From CAZJGG01 sp964545475 (GTDB lineage Bacteria; Bacillota; Clostridia; Lachnospirales; JAISER01): DNA of 64,000 nucleotides. The notes under the pieces were generated by a model, which ran no database searches, had not been told where the DNA came from, and saw only the letters and a program-made list of their open reading frames with translations. The DNA is taken from the NCBI GenBank assembly GCA_964545475.1, contig CAZJGG010000001.1, positions 1 to 64,000 of the forward strand. The letters run 5' to 3'. This document shows, one piece after another, positions 14,978 through 23,375 of the stretch. How positions within the stretch are numbered: position 1 is the stretch's first letter; each line of letters starts with the position of its first letter. The translations under genes and the position numbers were made by a program.

Positions 14978-16008
14978 AAGAAAGTATTGGATTTATAGCT
15001 GTAGGGCAAGGCGGTGGGAATATCGGCACTCTGCTTGAAAAAAACGACTATAACGTTTTATACCTCAACACCTCACTTGAGGACTTAGATACGTTAAAAA
15101 CCTCGAAATTTAAACACCACATTAAAAACGGCGAAGGCTGCAACAAAGATAGGGATAAAGCAAAAGAACTTATCATCGGAGATTTTGAAGCCATATCAGA
15201 GCAAATTAAGTCTAAGCTTCAGGAAGAATACATCTATGTTATTTTTAGCGCAGGAGGCGGCACCGGCTCTGGTGCTTCCCCAATGCTTGTTGACTTACTC
15301 ATTAATAATACTAACAAAAAAGTCGGTGCTATAACTATACTTCCTGCAAAAACAGAGCCCCTCAAAACTTATATTAACTCTTACGAATGCTTTAAAGAAC
15401 TTGAAAGCATTGAAAATATGTGCTGTACATTTATCCTAGACAATAATACCGGAGACAAACTTTCCATTAACAAAACATTTGCAGATTTATTTGAATCATT
15501 TATTGAAATACCACAATTTAAAAGCGTTAAGGGCAATATAGATAAAGCTGAAATTAAAGAGCTCTTGTCAACCAGGGGAGCAGCCCATATATGCAAGCTT
15601 GGCAAAACAACCAGCTCAACACCACGGCTTATAAGCACAATTAAGGAAAACATATTTGCCCCTCTTGAGCCTGATAAAGTAATAAAATACATGGGCATTT
15701 CAACCGTGACCAACATTGATACTGATGCTCTCATAAAGGAATTTGGTTCATGCTTGGACATTTACCAAAGCACAAACCAAATACATACCGTGTGTATGCT
15801 TTGCGGTCTATCATTCCCCTACTCTACGCTAGAAACCATAAAGTCCAAAGTAATGTCTTCGCAAGATGACATTACCCGAAATTTAAAAGCCACACAAGAA
15901 AATAAACTTGATGATGATATTAATTTTGTTAATCGTATAACCACTAACTCTACTATAGCACCAAAATCTGATACAAAGGATATTTTTGCAAAATACCGGC
16001 GCAAGTAA
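14974..16008 (+). CDS. TubZ/FtsZ-like tubulin GTPase
   Basis: A 344-residue member of the tubulin superfamily. The GTP-binding T1 loop GQGGGNIG is at residues 11-18, the tubulin signature GGGTGSG at 94-100, and a T7-like segment NIDTDALIKE at 247-256 that would complete the GTPase site of the neighbouring subunit in a filament. The C-terminal 40 residues are polar and end in a basic YRRK, as in TubZ and FtsZ tails. Phage tubulins either segregate plasmid-like prophage DNA (TubZ) or position phage DNA in the cell (PhuZ). The winged-helix gene in front favours the TubZ type. The start overlaps that gene by ATGA. Confidence 0.85.
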   Translation: MKESIGFIAVGQGGGNIGTLLEKNDYNVLYLNTSLEDLDTLKTSKFKHHIKNGEGCNKDRDKAKELIIGDFEAISEQIKSKLQEEYIYVIFSAGGGTGSGASPMLVDLLINNTNKKVGAITILPAKTEPLKTYINSYECFKELESIENMCCTFILDNNTGDKLSINKTFADLFESFIEIPQFKSVKGNIDKAEIKELLSTRGAAHICKLGKTTSSTPRLISTIKENIFAPLEPDKVIKYMGISTVTNIDTDALIKEFGSCLDIYQSTNQIHTVCMLCGLSFPYSTLETIKSKVMSSQDDITRNLKATQENKLDDDINFVNRITTNSTIAPKSDTKDIFAKYRRK

Positions 16009-16028
16009 AAGTAAGGAGGAATAGAATT

Positions 16029-16868
16029 ATGAACAAAACAAAGATAGATTGGTGCGATATGAGTTGGAATCCTGTTACTGGATGTTTACATGATTGTACA
16101 TATTGTTATGCAAAAACAATAGCTAAACGGTTTGGAGGGCACAGTGATTTTGATTATTTTATAAACCATTTGGACGAAAAAGGTAATTATGTATCTGATG
16201 AATGCAAACTCCATGTTATTGAAGATGCAATGGTGAAACAAAGCTCGGATTTGGAGGGGCGTATCGCTCCATATCCATTTGAGTTTGAGCCTACATTGCA
16301 TAAATATAGACTAAGTGAACCTCAAAGAAAAACTAAGTCTCAGAATATTTTTGTTTGTAGTATGGCTGATTTATTTGGTGATTGGGTGCCGGACGAGTGG
16401 ATACAAGAGGTTTTTGAAACTTGCGAAGCTGCACAGCAGCATAGGTATTTATTTTTAACAAAAAATCCTAAAAGGTATTACGAAAGCATAAGCAAAATAA
16501 GATTCCCCGTTCTTCAAAATTTCTGGTTTGGCATGACAGTTACAAGTAATATAGAGCTAATACGCAATTTTAATAATCTAGAGAGAATGAAGCCTTTCAA
16601 AACCTTTCTAAGCATTGAGCCATTACAAGAAGACATTACTCGTTTTCATGATTATAAAATTACTTTCGATTGGGTTATCATTGGCGCAGAAACCGGAAAC
16701 CGAAAGGGCAAGGTTATTCCTAAAAAAGACTGGATTGATAACATTGTTAGGCAGTGTCGCAAGTATGACGTTCCTATTTTTATGAAGCGTGGCGAAAAGC
16801 AAAAAGATGGTACATATTTTATGGAAAACTTAATGGGCGCAGATTTTGTTCAGGAATTTCCGTGGTAA
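16029..16868 (+). CDS. Phage Gp37/Gp68-type radical-SAM-like protein
   Basis: A 279-residue protein of the phage Gp37/Gp68 (DUF5131) family. It begins TKIDWCDMSWNPVTGC and has a CX3CX2C cluster (C19, C23, C26), the usual iron-sulphur motif of radical SAM enzymes. Further family blocks are NIFVCSMADLFGDWVP, YLFLTKNPKRY, LSIEPLQ and VIIGAETG. The substrate is unknown; in several phages the gene sits among DNA-metabolism genes. AAGGAGG precedes ATG 16029. Confidence 0.82.
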   Translation: MNKTKIDWCDMSWNPVTGCLHDCTYCYAKTIAKRFGGHSDFDYFINHLDEKGNYVSDECKLHVIEDAMVKQSSDLEGRIAPYPFEFEPTLHKYRLSEPQRKTKSQNIFVCSMADLFGDWVPDEWIQEVFETCEAAQQHRYLFLTKNPKRYYESISKIRFPVLQNFWFGMTVTSNIELIRNFNNLERMKPFKTFLSIEPLQEDITRFHDYKITFDWVIIGAETGNRKGKVIPKKDWIDNIVRQCRKYDVPIFMKRGEKQKDGTYFMENLMGADFVQEFPW

Positions 16869-16881
16869 AGGAGGAAACAGA

Positions 16882-17778
16882 GTGATTGGCAATACTTATA
16901 CATACAGAATATACGATACAACCATACTATTTACACACAAAAGTCGTATTGACTTTGATAAATTTAATCCAATAAAATTTCCACATTACAAAATATTTAG
17001 GGATTCGCTTAATTTATTAGGTGCTAACGGCTTCTTTATTCAGCCGGACAAAACAATACCCCCGATAATAAGAAAGCACTATTTCATAGGGAAATATAAG
17101 GATTTAGAATTTAAAGCTCAGATATATCCTACCGGGCTTGAAATAACCTTCTTTCAAAATATTATTTGTGAGAATAAAAACGGTGGGCAGTATGATTTTG
17201 ATAAGCTTCAAAAAATGCCCTACATGATAAGGCTTGAATTTATAAAAATCATTAATAAGCTAAAAGACTACATGTCAATAGTTGGCGCTACTGACACGAG
17301 CGATAAGCATTATAAACTTGCCGTAGATAGAATTAAGCAAGATTATGTAAATAGTTGCCATAAGCCACAAAAAAACATGGACTTTGATTTAACAGAAATT
17401 CATGGAACAACATGCGACTATACTTATAACAACAAAGACCGTGACGGCAAAACTATTTACAACGGCGACATTAAATATTTTCGTGGTTACAATGGCGAGC
17501 TTCAAAGAGGCGTTGTATATTACGATTTAAATAGGAACTGGTATGTAATTATCAATAAATTTACATACAAGGTCGTGCAAAACTATAAATTATTTGACCC
17601 AACCGAAGAAGATTTTAAACGCCGTAGGGTTGCGACCGACCGAACTCCTAAAGAATATTTGATTAAAAAAGAGAAACTACAACAGGCAACATCAAGAGAA
17701 CTGATTAATGAGCTTAAAAGGCGTGGAATAATTTGTAATTCTTTAAAACAAAAGAAGAAATCGGAATTTAATGTTTAA
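16882..17778 (+). CDS. Hypothetical phage protein
   Basis: A 298-residue protein starting at GTG 16882, with AAAGGAGG nine bases upstream; an open frame upstream overlaps the previous gene but is not needed. The sequence is rich in aromatic residues and lysine with no cysteine motif. The C-terminal segment TSRELINELKRRGII is a short helix pattern seen at the ends of several phage proteins. Function unknown; position in the middle early region. Confidence 0.6.
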   Translation: MIGNTYTYRIYDTTILFTHKSRIDFDKFNPIKFPHYKIFRDSLNLLGANGFFIQPDKTIPPIIRKHYFIGKYKDLEFKAQIYPTGLEITFFQNIICENKNGGQYDFDKLQKMPYMIRLEFIKIINKLKDYMSIVGATDTSDKHYKLAVDRIKQDYVNSCHKPQKNMDFDLTEIHGTTCDYTYNNKDRDGKTIYNGDIKYFRGYNGELQRGVVYYDLNRNWYVIINKFTYKVVQNYKLFDPTEEDFKRRRVATDRTPKEYLIKKEKLQQATSRELINELKRRGIICNSLKQKKKSEFNV

Positions 17779-18100
17779 CGAGGAATTTTTATATTCTTTC
17801 AGCCAATGGATTAAGATGGCAAAAGAGGCGGTCAGTAATCTTGTGGAAATGCTCAACAACATCCAGAAAAGAAATGAGCGTGAGAAGAAAAGTGGAGGAA
17901 CTTTCAAATATTCTGAAGTGTTTAAGAGTTGGAGTAATAACAGACGAATATATTCTACAAAACCAAATAGCAGACCTACTACATACAAACAATATTTCAC
18001 ACACAAAAGAGTACAAGCTAGGTCGAGGCAGCCGAGTAGATTTTCTGACAGACAACGGCATCGCAATAGAAGTCAAGAAGGGCAAGCCCAACAAGCTTAA
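17771..18100 (+). CDS. Uncertain ORF overlapping the nuclease gene
   Basis: A frame of 109 codons starts at ATG 17771, overlapping the previous stop. Only the first 40 residues look like protein (FLYSFSQWIKMAKEAVSNLV, a helical segment); the rest is rich in R, S and Q and lies out of frame over the nuclease gene, so it is likely an accidental extension. It may be a short leader gene that lost its stop, or the N-terminus of the nuclease separated by a frameshift. Confidence 0.3.
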   Translation: MFNEEFLYSFSQWIKMAKEAVSNLVEMLNNIQKRNEREKKSGGTFKYSEVFKSWSNNRRIYSTKPNSRPTTYKQYFTHKRVQARSRQPSRFSDRQRHRNRSQEGQAQQA

Positions 18101-18251
18101 GGTATATGAGCAACTAATGAGATACGCTGAGTTTGAAGAAATTAACGGCATAATTTTGATTATAGAAACTAGCTTGCAAATACCAAACATTATAAACGGG
18201 AAGCCATGCCAAACTATTGGGCTTCGCAAGCAATGGGGGATAGCATTATGA
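17874..18251 (+). CDS. PD-(D/E)XK-type nuclease
   Basis: A 125-residue protein. The region YKLGRGSRVDFLTDNGIAIE, followed by VKKGKPNKL (about residues 47-75), gives the order D, then E-x-K after a strand, which is the restriction-endonuclease-like active site also found in VRR-NUC domains. An EINGIILIIET strand follows. The start is set at ATG 17874; TTG 17841 is an alternative, and neither has a strong ribosome binding site. It overlaps the SNF2 helicase gene by four bases, so nuclease and helicase probably act together. Confidence 0.6.
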   Translation: MSVRRKVEELSNILKCLRVGVITDEYILQNQIADLLHTNNISHTKEYKLGRGSRVDFLTDNGIAIEVKKGKPNKLKVYEQLMRYAEFEEINGIILIIETSLQIPNIINGKPCQTIGLRKQWGIAL

Positions 18252-19984
18252 TACCTGCTCACATGCAGAAAAATTTAACCGCAGATTATTATTATGGGGA
18301 ATTAATAGCTGAGATTAATGCTAACATGGATATAGTCAACTGGATTATCGAGGGAGAGCCTATTGTTATACAAATGGCAAAACGGATTTTCCCAGGTTCA
18401 TCCGGCAGAGGTGCAGGTATTGCAAAATTCCCAAACAGCAAACGCCTAATTAAAGATTTAAACTGGCTTATGCTTAAATATCCTCTTAAAATAAAAGATT
18501 TATCACATTGGGAAAGCGCATACAGCCAAGCATTAGACTACTCAATAAAGAAAAAATCCAACGAATTTATCACCAAAACGACACCTTCTTTGGAATTTAA
18601 AGGTGAACTAAAAGATTTTCAAAAGCAAGGTCTTACGTTTTTACTCAATAACGACAGAACGCTTCTTGCGGACGAAATGGGCTTAGGTAAAACCATTCAG
18701 GCACTTGCCTACCTTGCAAAAGAAAAACTATATCCTGCTATTATCGTCGCACCTCCTCACTTAATTAAAAACTGGGAAAAGGAAATAAACCGCTTTGTTA
18801 GCTTACCGGAAACTGGTCAATTAAGGCTTGGAGAAACAAATACAGACACGTCAATCCACGTAATAAAAGGGCTTAAACCTTATGAGCTCCCGGAAGCAAG
18901 CATATATTTAATTCATTACCTCTTACTTAGGGGGTGGAAGACAGAGCTTCCTACTAGAAATTTTAAAGCTGTAGTATATGATGAAATCCAAGAACTAAGG
19001 CATGGAAAGACCGAAAAATATAGTGCGGCATCTTTGCTTTCCGACTCCGCTCAAAAAGTTGTTGGGCTTAGCGGCACACCTATTTACAACAGAGGAGGCG
19101 AAATGTGGCACGTGCTTAATATCCTTGAGTATCACTGTTTAGGCGACTGGGATAGCTTTACCAGGGAATGGTGCTATGGGTATGCCTCTGATATTGTCAA
19201 AAACCCAAGCATGTTAGGAGACTATTTAAAACGTGAGGGATTAATGCTTCGCCGCCTAAAGTCGGAAGTTTTAGAAGAATTGCCGTCTAAGCACAGGGTA
19301 TTGCAAACAATTGACTTCGATAACAAAAAATATGGAGAATTAATCCAAAACGCTATCGAAAAGGCGAAAAGCATAGATTTTATGACTGACCATTTTGAAA
19401 AAGGCAGAACCACACGAGATGTTGTCAATGAAACAAGACGGGCAATAGGTGTTGCAAAATCACCATATGTTGCGGAATTTATAAAAATGCTTTTAGATGC
19501 AGGGGAAAATGTATTGTTGTTTGCTTATCACCATGATGTGTTTGATATATACCGTGAGGAACTAAAAAGATATTCCCCTGTTGAAATAACTGGAAAGCAA
19601 ACAGCCAAAGAAAAGGATATATCAGTAACAAAATTTATGGATGGGGAAACTAATATTTGCGTAATAAGCCTCCGGGCTGCCGCCGGATTAAACCTACAAA
19701 GAGCAACTTGCGTTGTGTTCGGCGAACTCGACTGGTCACCGGCGATACACTCCCAAGCCGAGGATAGGGCGCACCGCATGGGGCAAAAGGACAGCGTTTT
19801 GTGCTATTACCTTGTTGCGGAAGAAGGTACAGACGAAGTTATACAAGAGTTCCTAGGGCTTAAAGTGGCACAGTTTAACGGCATCATGGGTGACAAAGGA
19901 GAAACCGAGGAAGATAAAGTTATAGCCCAAGGCGTTGCTACAGAGCATATGTCTAGGATTGTTGATAAATTAAAAAAGAAATGA
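18248..19984 (+). CDS. SNF2-family helicase/translocase
   Basis: A 578-residue SF2 ATPase of the SNF2 group: motif I DEMGLGKT near residue 145, motif Ia IIVAPPHLIKNWE, motif II DEIQ near residue 245, motif III LSGTPIYN, and in the second lobe VISLRAAAGLNLQRA and motif VI AEDRAHRMGQ near residue 505. Compact SNF2 proteins are common in phage replication modules and may clear proteins from DNA or replace a replicative helicase. The start is ATG 18248, inside the end of the nuclease gene (ATGA overlap), with GGGGGA upstream. Confidence 0.85.
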   Translation: MIPAHMQKNLTADYYYGELIAEINANMDIVNWIIEGEPIVIQMAKRIFPGSSGRGAGIAKFPNSKRLIKDLNWLMLKYPLKIKDLSHWESAYSQALDYSIKKKSNEFITKTTPSLEFKGELKDFQKQGLTFLLNNDRTLLADEMGLGKTIQALAYLAKEKLYPAIIVAPPHLIKNWEKEINRFVSLPETGQLRLGETNTDTSIHVIKGLKPYELPEASIYLIHYLLLRGWKTELPTRNFKAVVYDEIQELRHGKTEKYSAASLLSDSAQKVVGLSGTPIYNRGGEMWHVLNILEYHCLGDWDSFTREWCYGYASDIVKNPSMLGDYLKREGLMLRRLKSEVLEELPSKHRVLQTIDFDNKKYGELIQNAIEKAKSIDFMTDHFEKGRTTRDVVNETRRAIGVAKSPYVAEFIKMLLDAGENVLLFAYHHDVFDIYREELKRYSPVEITGKQTAKEKDISVTKFMDGETNICVISLRAAAGLNLQRATCVVFGELDWSPAIHSQAEDRAHRMGQKDSVLCYYLVAEEGTDEVIQEFLGLKVAQFNGIMGDKGETEEDKVIAQGVATEHMSRIVDKLKKK

Positions 19985-19997
19985 GGCATCAATAGTC

Positions 19998-20204
19998 ATG
20001 ATAAAACAAAAAAATATCGGCGTTGACTGCCCTATGTGCAAACTCCCCCTAAATACATGGGACGAACGTTGCTCTAAGGCTTTGGGATATAAAGAATATG
20101 CGGCATGTGAGACTTGTCTTTGCAAGGAATACGGTAAAACAGAGGATGAATTTAGACGTATTATGGAATCGCATTTTGGAATGAGACCTTGTATGGGGAT
20201 TTAG
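19998..20204 (+). CDS. Small Cys-rich (zinc-ribbon-like) protein
   Basis: A 68-residue protein with two CxxC pairs (VDCPMCKLP and ACETCLCKEYG), so a small zinc-binding fold is likely. The gene follows the helicase by 13 bases and nearly abuts the next gene. No function is recognised. Confidence 0.5.
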   Translation: MIKQKNIGVDCPMCKLPLNTWDERCSKALGYKEYAACETCLCKEYGKTEDEFRRIMESHFGMRPCMGI

Positions 20205-20212
20205 GTGATTAT

Positions 20213-21337
20213 ATGGAACTAAATGAACTAACAAAGGTTATACTTACAGCAGGTTACAGTCCAGACGAAACGCCGCCATGGTGCAGAGAATACAATAAGT
20301 TTTATGGCGGATGGACTTACCATTATAAAATTGCTTATAGTCTTGTGTTTGAAACGCCGTGCGGATTGCTGTATAAATTTAACACTTTGGGTATATACAG
20401 TTATCAGGGCGTTAATTGGATGCTTGAAAATAACAACCCTGTTGTATGCTGCCCAAAATTTGACAATGGAAACTGTCTACTTAAAAATCCCTTACTTAAA
20501 ACCAACAACTTGTCAAGCTCCAGCGGAACAATAAGAATGTGTGCTTGTCATTTAGCCAATAAGCCTTATGATTATGAAAATAGCTTAGATAAGGCACATG
20601 ATTTGGTTGACCAAGAAGCTGATAGCCTCTTTGAAGAATTTAAATTAGCTAAAAGTGGCAAGGTCTGCAAGCATCACAGCACATATAACCGCACAGAGAA
20701 AAGATGGAGAATGCATTTTTACCCATTAACATGTGGCGATTGGTGTACATATTGTGATGTTTTAGGAAAAGAGCTTAACAGAAAAAAAGGCAACGTGTTT
20801 TATGACCTCAAAACAACACGTACTAAACCTGCAGAAGGTTTGTTTCCGTCAGAAACGGTCGTACATATTACAAAAGGGATAAAGTTTTTAAACGAGACAA
20901 AATCTTTAGATATATGTGCGATAATAGCAAAATGCGGTAAGCATCTAATTTATAACCATGAACGCAGTAAATTACATAGAGATTTATTTACAGACAAAAG
21001 TTTTGCATTTAAGATATTAAATATAAGAGCAGTTCGTGTTGATAAAAGAGATATGCTACAAGACCTGCAGGACGTTGCAAATGGGATCACAGTGAATCAT
21101 AAATCTGACCTACTAAAAGTCTCAAAGGAACAAAAACGAGCTAGAAAACAGGCAAGAATAAAGCAAAAAATCAATAAGTATGAAAAACTTATACTTAGGA
21201 TTGGCTTTAATAATCTTCCAGACCTGGCGCAAATAAGCTGTATTAAATGGCTAGGAGAGGAACGAATTGAAGAGATTGAATTTGTCAGGAGAGCAGAGAG
21301 AAGTAGTAATACGTTTGAGCAATTGACATTAGTTTAA
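20213..21337 (+). CDS. Hypothetical Cys-rich phage protein
   Basis: A 374-residue protein from ATG 20213 with AGGTGA upstream. The N-terminal part contains many cysteines (for example VVCCPKFDNGNC, MCACHLA, LTCGDWCTYC), which suggests more than one zinc site. The C-terminal third is a basic coiled coil (KEQKRARKQARIKQKINKYE) ending in EQLTLV, similar to the clamp-binding ends QLSLF of two other proteins of this phage. No family is recognised. Confidence 0.55.
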   Translation: MELNELTKVILTAGYSPDETPPWCREYNKFYGGWTYHYKIAYSLVFETPCGLLYKFNTLGIYSYQGVNWMLENNNPVVCCPKFDNGNCLLKNPLLKTNNLSSSSGTIRMCACHLANKPYDYENSLDKAHDLVDQEADSLFEEFKLAKSGKVCKHHSTYNRTEKRWRMHFYPLTCGDWCTYCDVLGKELNRKKGNVFYDLKTTRTKPAEGLFPSETVVHITKGIKFLNETKSLDICAIIAKCGKHLIYNHERSKLHRDLFTDKSFAFKILNIRAVRVDKRDMLQDLQDVANGITVNHKSDLLKVSKEQKRARKQARIKQKINKYEKLILRIGFNNLPDLAQISCIKWLGEERIEEIEFVRRAERSSNTFEQLTLV

Positions 21338-21371
21338 AGCATCAAATCATTATATTGTTTAGGAGGCAAAT

Positions 21372-21545
21372 GTGAAAATTACTATCGAAACGGCTGATAA
21401 CAAGTGTGTGGTCATTAAAATTGGAAAAGATAATATTAGAGAAACGCAAGCGGCTCAGAAAAAGAATAATATCATTACGAAGAGACAAGCAGAGCAGATT
21501 CTAGAAAAATTAAGAAGCCCAAACAATAATGGAGGGATCAGATAA
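21372..21545 (+). CDS. Small basic protein
   Basis: A 57-residue frame from GTG 21372, with AGGAGG about six bases upstream, ending two bases before the next start. The product (KITIETADNKCVVIKIGKDN, then a K/Q-rich helix) looks like a short beta-hairpin followed by a helix. The strong binding site and tight spacing support it as real. Function unknown. Confidence 0.5.
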   Translation: MKITIETADNKCVVIKIGKDNIRETQAAQKKNNIITKRQAEQILEKLRSPNNNGGIR

Positions 21546-21547
21546 AA

Positions 21548-21805
21548 ATGAATGAGGTTGAAAAGGCTTTAAATGGAATGAAAAATATTGCCGAATACTG
21601 GTCAATGCGCCCATCAGAACAGGAGGCAGCTAATATTGCCATATCCGCTCTTGAAAAGCAGATACAAAGAGCCTCCCTCACCATTAATGAAGCGGAGAAT
21701 AAGTTTATATGCCCAAGCTGCAGTAAGACTATTGTATGGCTAGACGACAAGACAAGACATAAGCACTGCTTAAACTGCGGACAGGCGCTTAAATGGGGCG
21801 AATAA
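21548..21805 (+). CDS. Small zinc-ribbon protein
   Basis: An 85-residue protein with a helical N-terminus (SEQEAANIAISALEKQIQ) and a C-terminal zinc ribbon with two CxxC pairs (FICPSCSKTIVW and CLNCGQAL). The N-terminal pattern resembles small phage proteins that pair with a zinc ribbon in early regions. GGAGGG precedes ATG 21548. Confidence 0.55.
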   Translation: MNEVEKALNGMKNIAEYWSMRPSEQEAANIAISALEKQIQRASLTINEAENKFICPSCSKTIVWLDDKTRHKHCLNCGQALKWGE

Positions 21806-21824
21806 ATAAAAGGAGCGAACTAAA

Positions 21825-22445
21825 TTGAGGTTAACAACTGAAAACCCGAAAAATAATCTTGAAACTGCCATGAATTATTGCTACATAAAGGATAAGTTGG
21901 CACATCTAAGACATGCTAGGGAAGGATATGATATACCATTACATACTTACACAATTAAACTCTGCCGTGAGCAAGGTTGCACTGATATACCACTTGATTG
22001 TACTTTAACTGATTTTATGGAACAAATAAACAAATTTATAGATTGTCCTGACTGCCCCGTCGCACAGATGTATCACTTAGGCGCACAGGCTACAGATAAC
22101 AATGCTAGGCTTATGGATTATGAAAACGCTTGCTACGCCGAAGATGGCATAGAAATTATTACCGTTGAGGAAATCGCCGAGATTGTAAAAGCGAAGCAAG
22201 AGGAGCGGTTTATTCCTCCGTTGCCGTGCAAGGTTGGAGATAAAGCCAATGCGATTGTAAATCGTCCTTATAACGGTCATAATTTAATAGTGACAGGAGA
22301 AGTAACGGACATAGCAACAATGATTAGGGTAAGGGATGGGTTTGATAGATATACTAATTTCTTTCTATCTGATATTGGCAAAACAGTTTTTTTCACTTCA
22401 GAATCCGCCGAAGCCGAATTAAAGGAGCGTGGAATAGATGAGTGA
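21825..22445 (+). CDS. Hypothetical phage protein
   Basis: A 206-residue protein from TTG 21825 behind AAAGGAGCG. The C-terminal half (LPCKVGDKANAIVNRPYNGH, then GEVTDIATMIRVRDGF) looks like a small beta-barrel; an internal CPDC is present. It overlaps the next gene by eight bases. Such proteins are frequent in the accessory part of Firmicute phage early regions; no function is known to me. Confidence 0.5.
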   Translation: MRLTTENPKNNLETAMNYCYIKDKLAHLRHAREGYDIPLHTYTIKLCREQGCTDIPLDCTLTDFMEQINKFIDCPDCPVAQMYHLGAQATDNNARLMDYENACYAEDGIEIITVEEIAEIVKAKQEERFIPPLPCKVGDKANAIVNRPYNGHNLIVTGEVTDIATMIRVRDGFDRYTNFFLSDIGKTVFFTSESAEAELKERGIDE

Positions 22446-23019
22446 TACAGAAAAAAACTGTAATTCGTGCAAGCTTGGTCTGTTTGGAAATTGCGATACA
22501 TTAAAGAAAAACGAAGAATATCAAGAAATATGGAAAAAAGCAGAAATTGAAAAAAGATTTAGCGGAACATTGGAAGCCCATAAATTCAAGAATAACTTTA
22601 TTTGTGAGCAATACAAAAGCTGTTATATTGAATACCCAATTACTGTTAGCAAGATAAATACTGATAGTGAAATTTATACGTTAGGTAAAGACAGAATTGG
22701 CAAGTTTGCCAAGATACGCCCTTGTGGCGAAGAATATGGCAGCAAGACCTATTTAGGCCTGTTCTTAGGGGAATTGCCAATAGGAATACATATAACGCAT
22801 AATCCCGAAACATTGGAACTAAATGCGAGCTACAGTTGTAATCCAGCTATCTTTGTGTTTGACCTTAACAAAATAGTTTACGGTTGCGAAAGTTGGTGGA
22901 GCGTGATTGAAAATGAGGGAGATTTGAAGCAAATAACGGATATTGATATTAACAATGTTTGGTATGTCAGGGCGTTAAATGCTTTACACCAAGCGGATAA
23001 GGAGACTGATAGCGAATGA
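22438..23019 (+). CDS. Hypothetical Cys-containing phage protein
   Basis: A 193-residue protein starting at ATG 22438 inside the previous gene. The N-terminus CNSCKLGLFGNC suggests metal binding; the middle (FAKIRPCGEEYGSKTYLGLF) is a beta-rich segment similar to small phage proteins that carry a KxVKVRPC-type block. It overlaps the next gene by ATGA. Function unknown. Confidence 0.5.
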   Translation: MSDTEKNCNSCKLGLFGNCDTLKKNEEYQEIWKKAEIEKRFSGTLEAHKFKNNFICEQYKSCYIEYPITVSKINTDSEIYTLGKDRIGKFAKIRPCGEEYGSKTYLGLFLGELPIGIHITHNPETLELNASYSCNPAIFVFDLNKIVYGCESWWSVIENEGDLKQITDIDINNVWYVRALNALHQADKETDSE

Positions 23020-23375
23020 ACAAAATAAATGTCTTAATGTCTTTAAATGACTTAGCCAACACGTGCGGCTATTTCTTCAATGCCGAATTAACACCGCTAG
23101 ACCCAAACGACGAAACTTTTTATCCCGGCAAGCAACCAAGCCCAAATAATGGCTACAATTGCCGACACTCACAGCAAGAAGAAGTGCATGACGGTATAGG
23201 ATGTTGCTACGGTTGGAGCTGTCCTCTTGAGAATGCTTTTGAAGCAGACGAAGAAGATTGCGATAAGTTTGGCTACGAGTATGAAAAAGGTGCATATATG
23301 CTTGTTGAAATTGAAGAAAGTGAGTTTGACCCTCATACCATGACTAAAGAAATAAAGGGGCGTGAAAACAAATGA
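23016..23375 (+). CDS. Hypothetical Cys-rich protein
   Basis: A 119-residue acidic protein, coupled to both neighbours by four-base overlaps. Cysteines are at YNCRHS, IGCCYGWSCP and EDCDKF, and the segment GWSCPLENAFEADEEDC may bind metal. No family is recognised. Confidence 0.5.
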   Translation: MNKINVLMSLNDLANTCGYFFNAELTPLDPNDETFYPGKQPSPNNGYNCRHSQQEEVHDGIGCCYGWSCPLENAFEADEEDCDKFGYEYEKGAYMLVEIEESEFDPHTMTKEIKGRENK

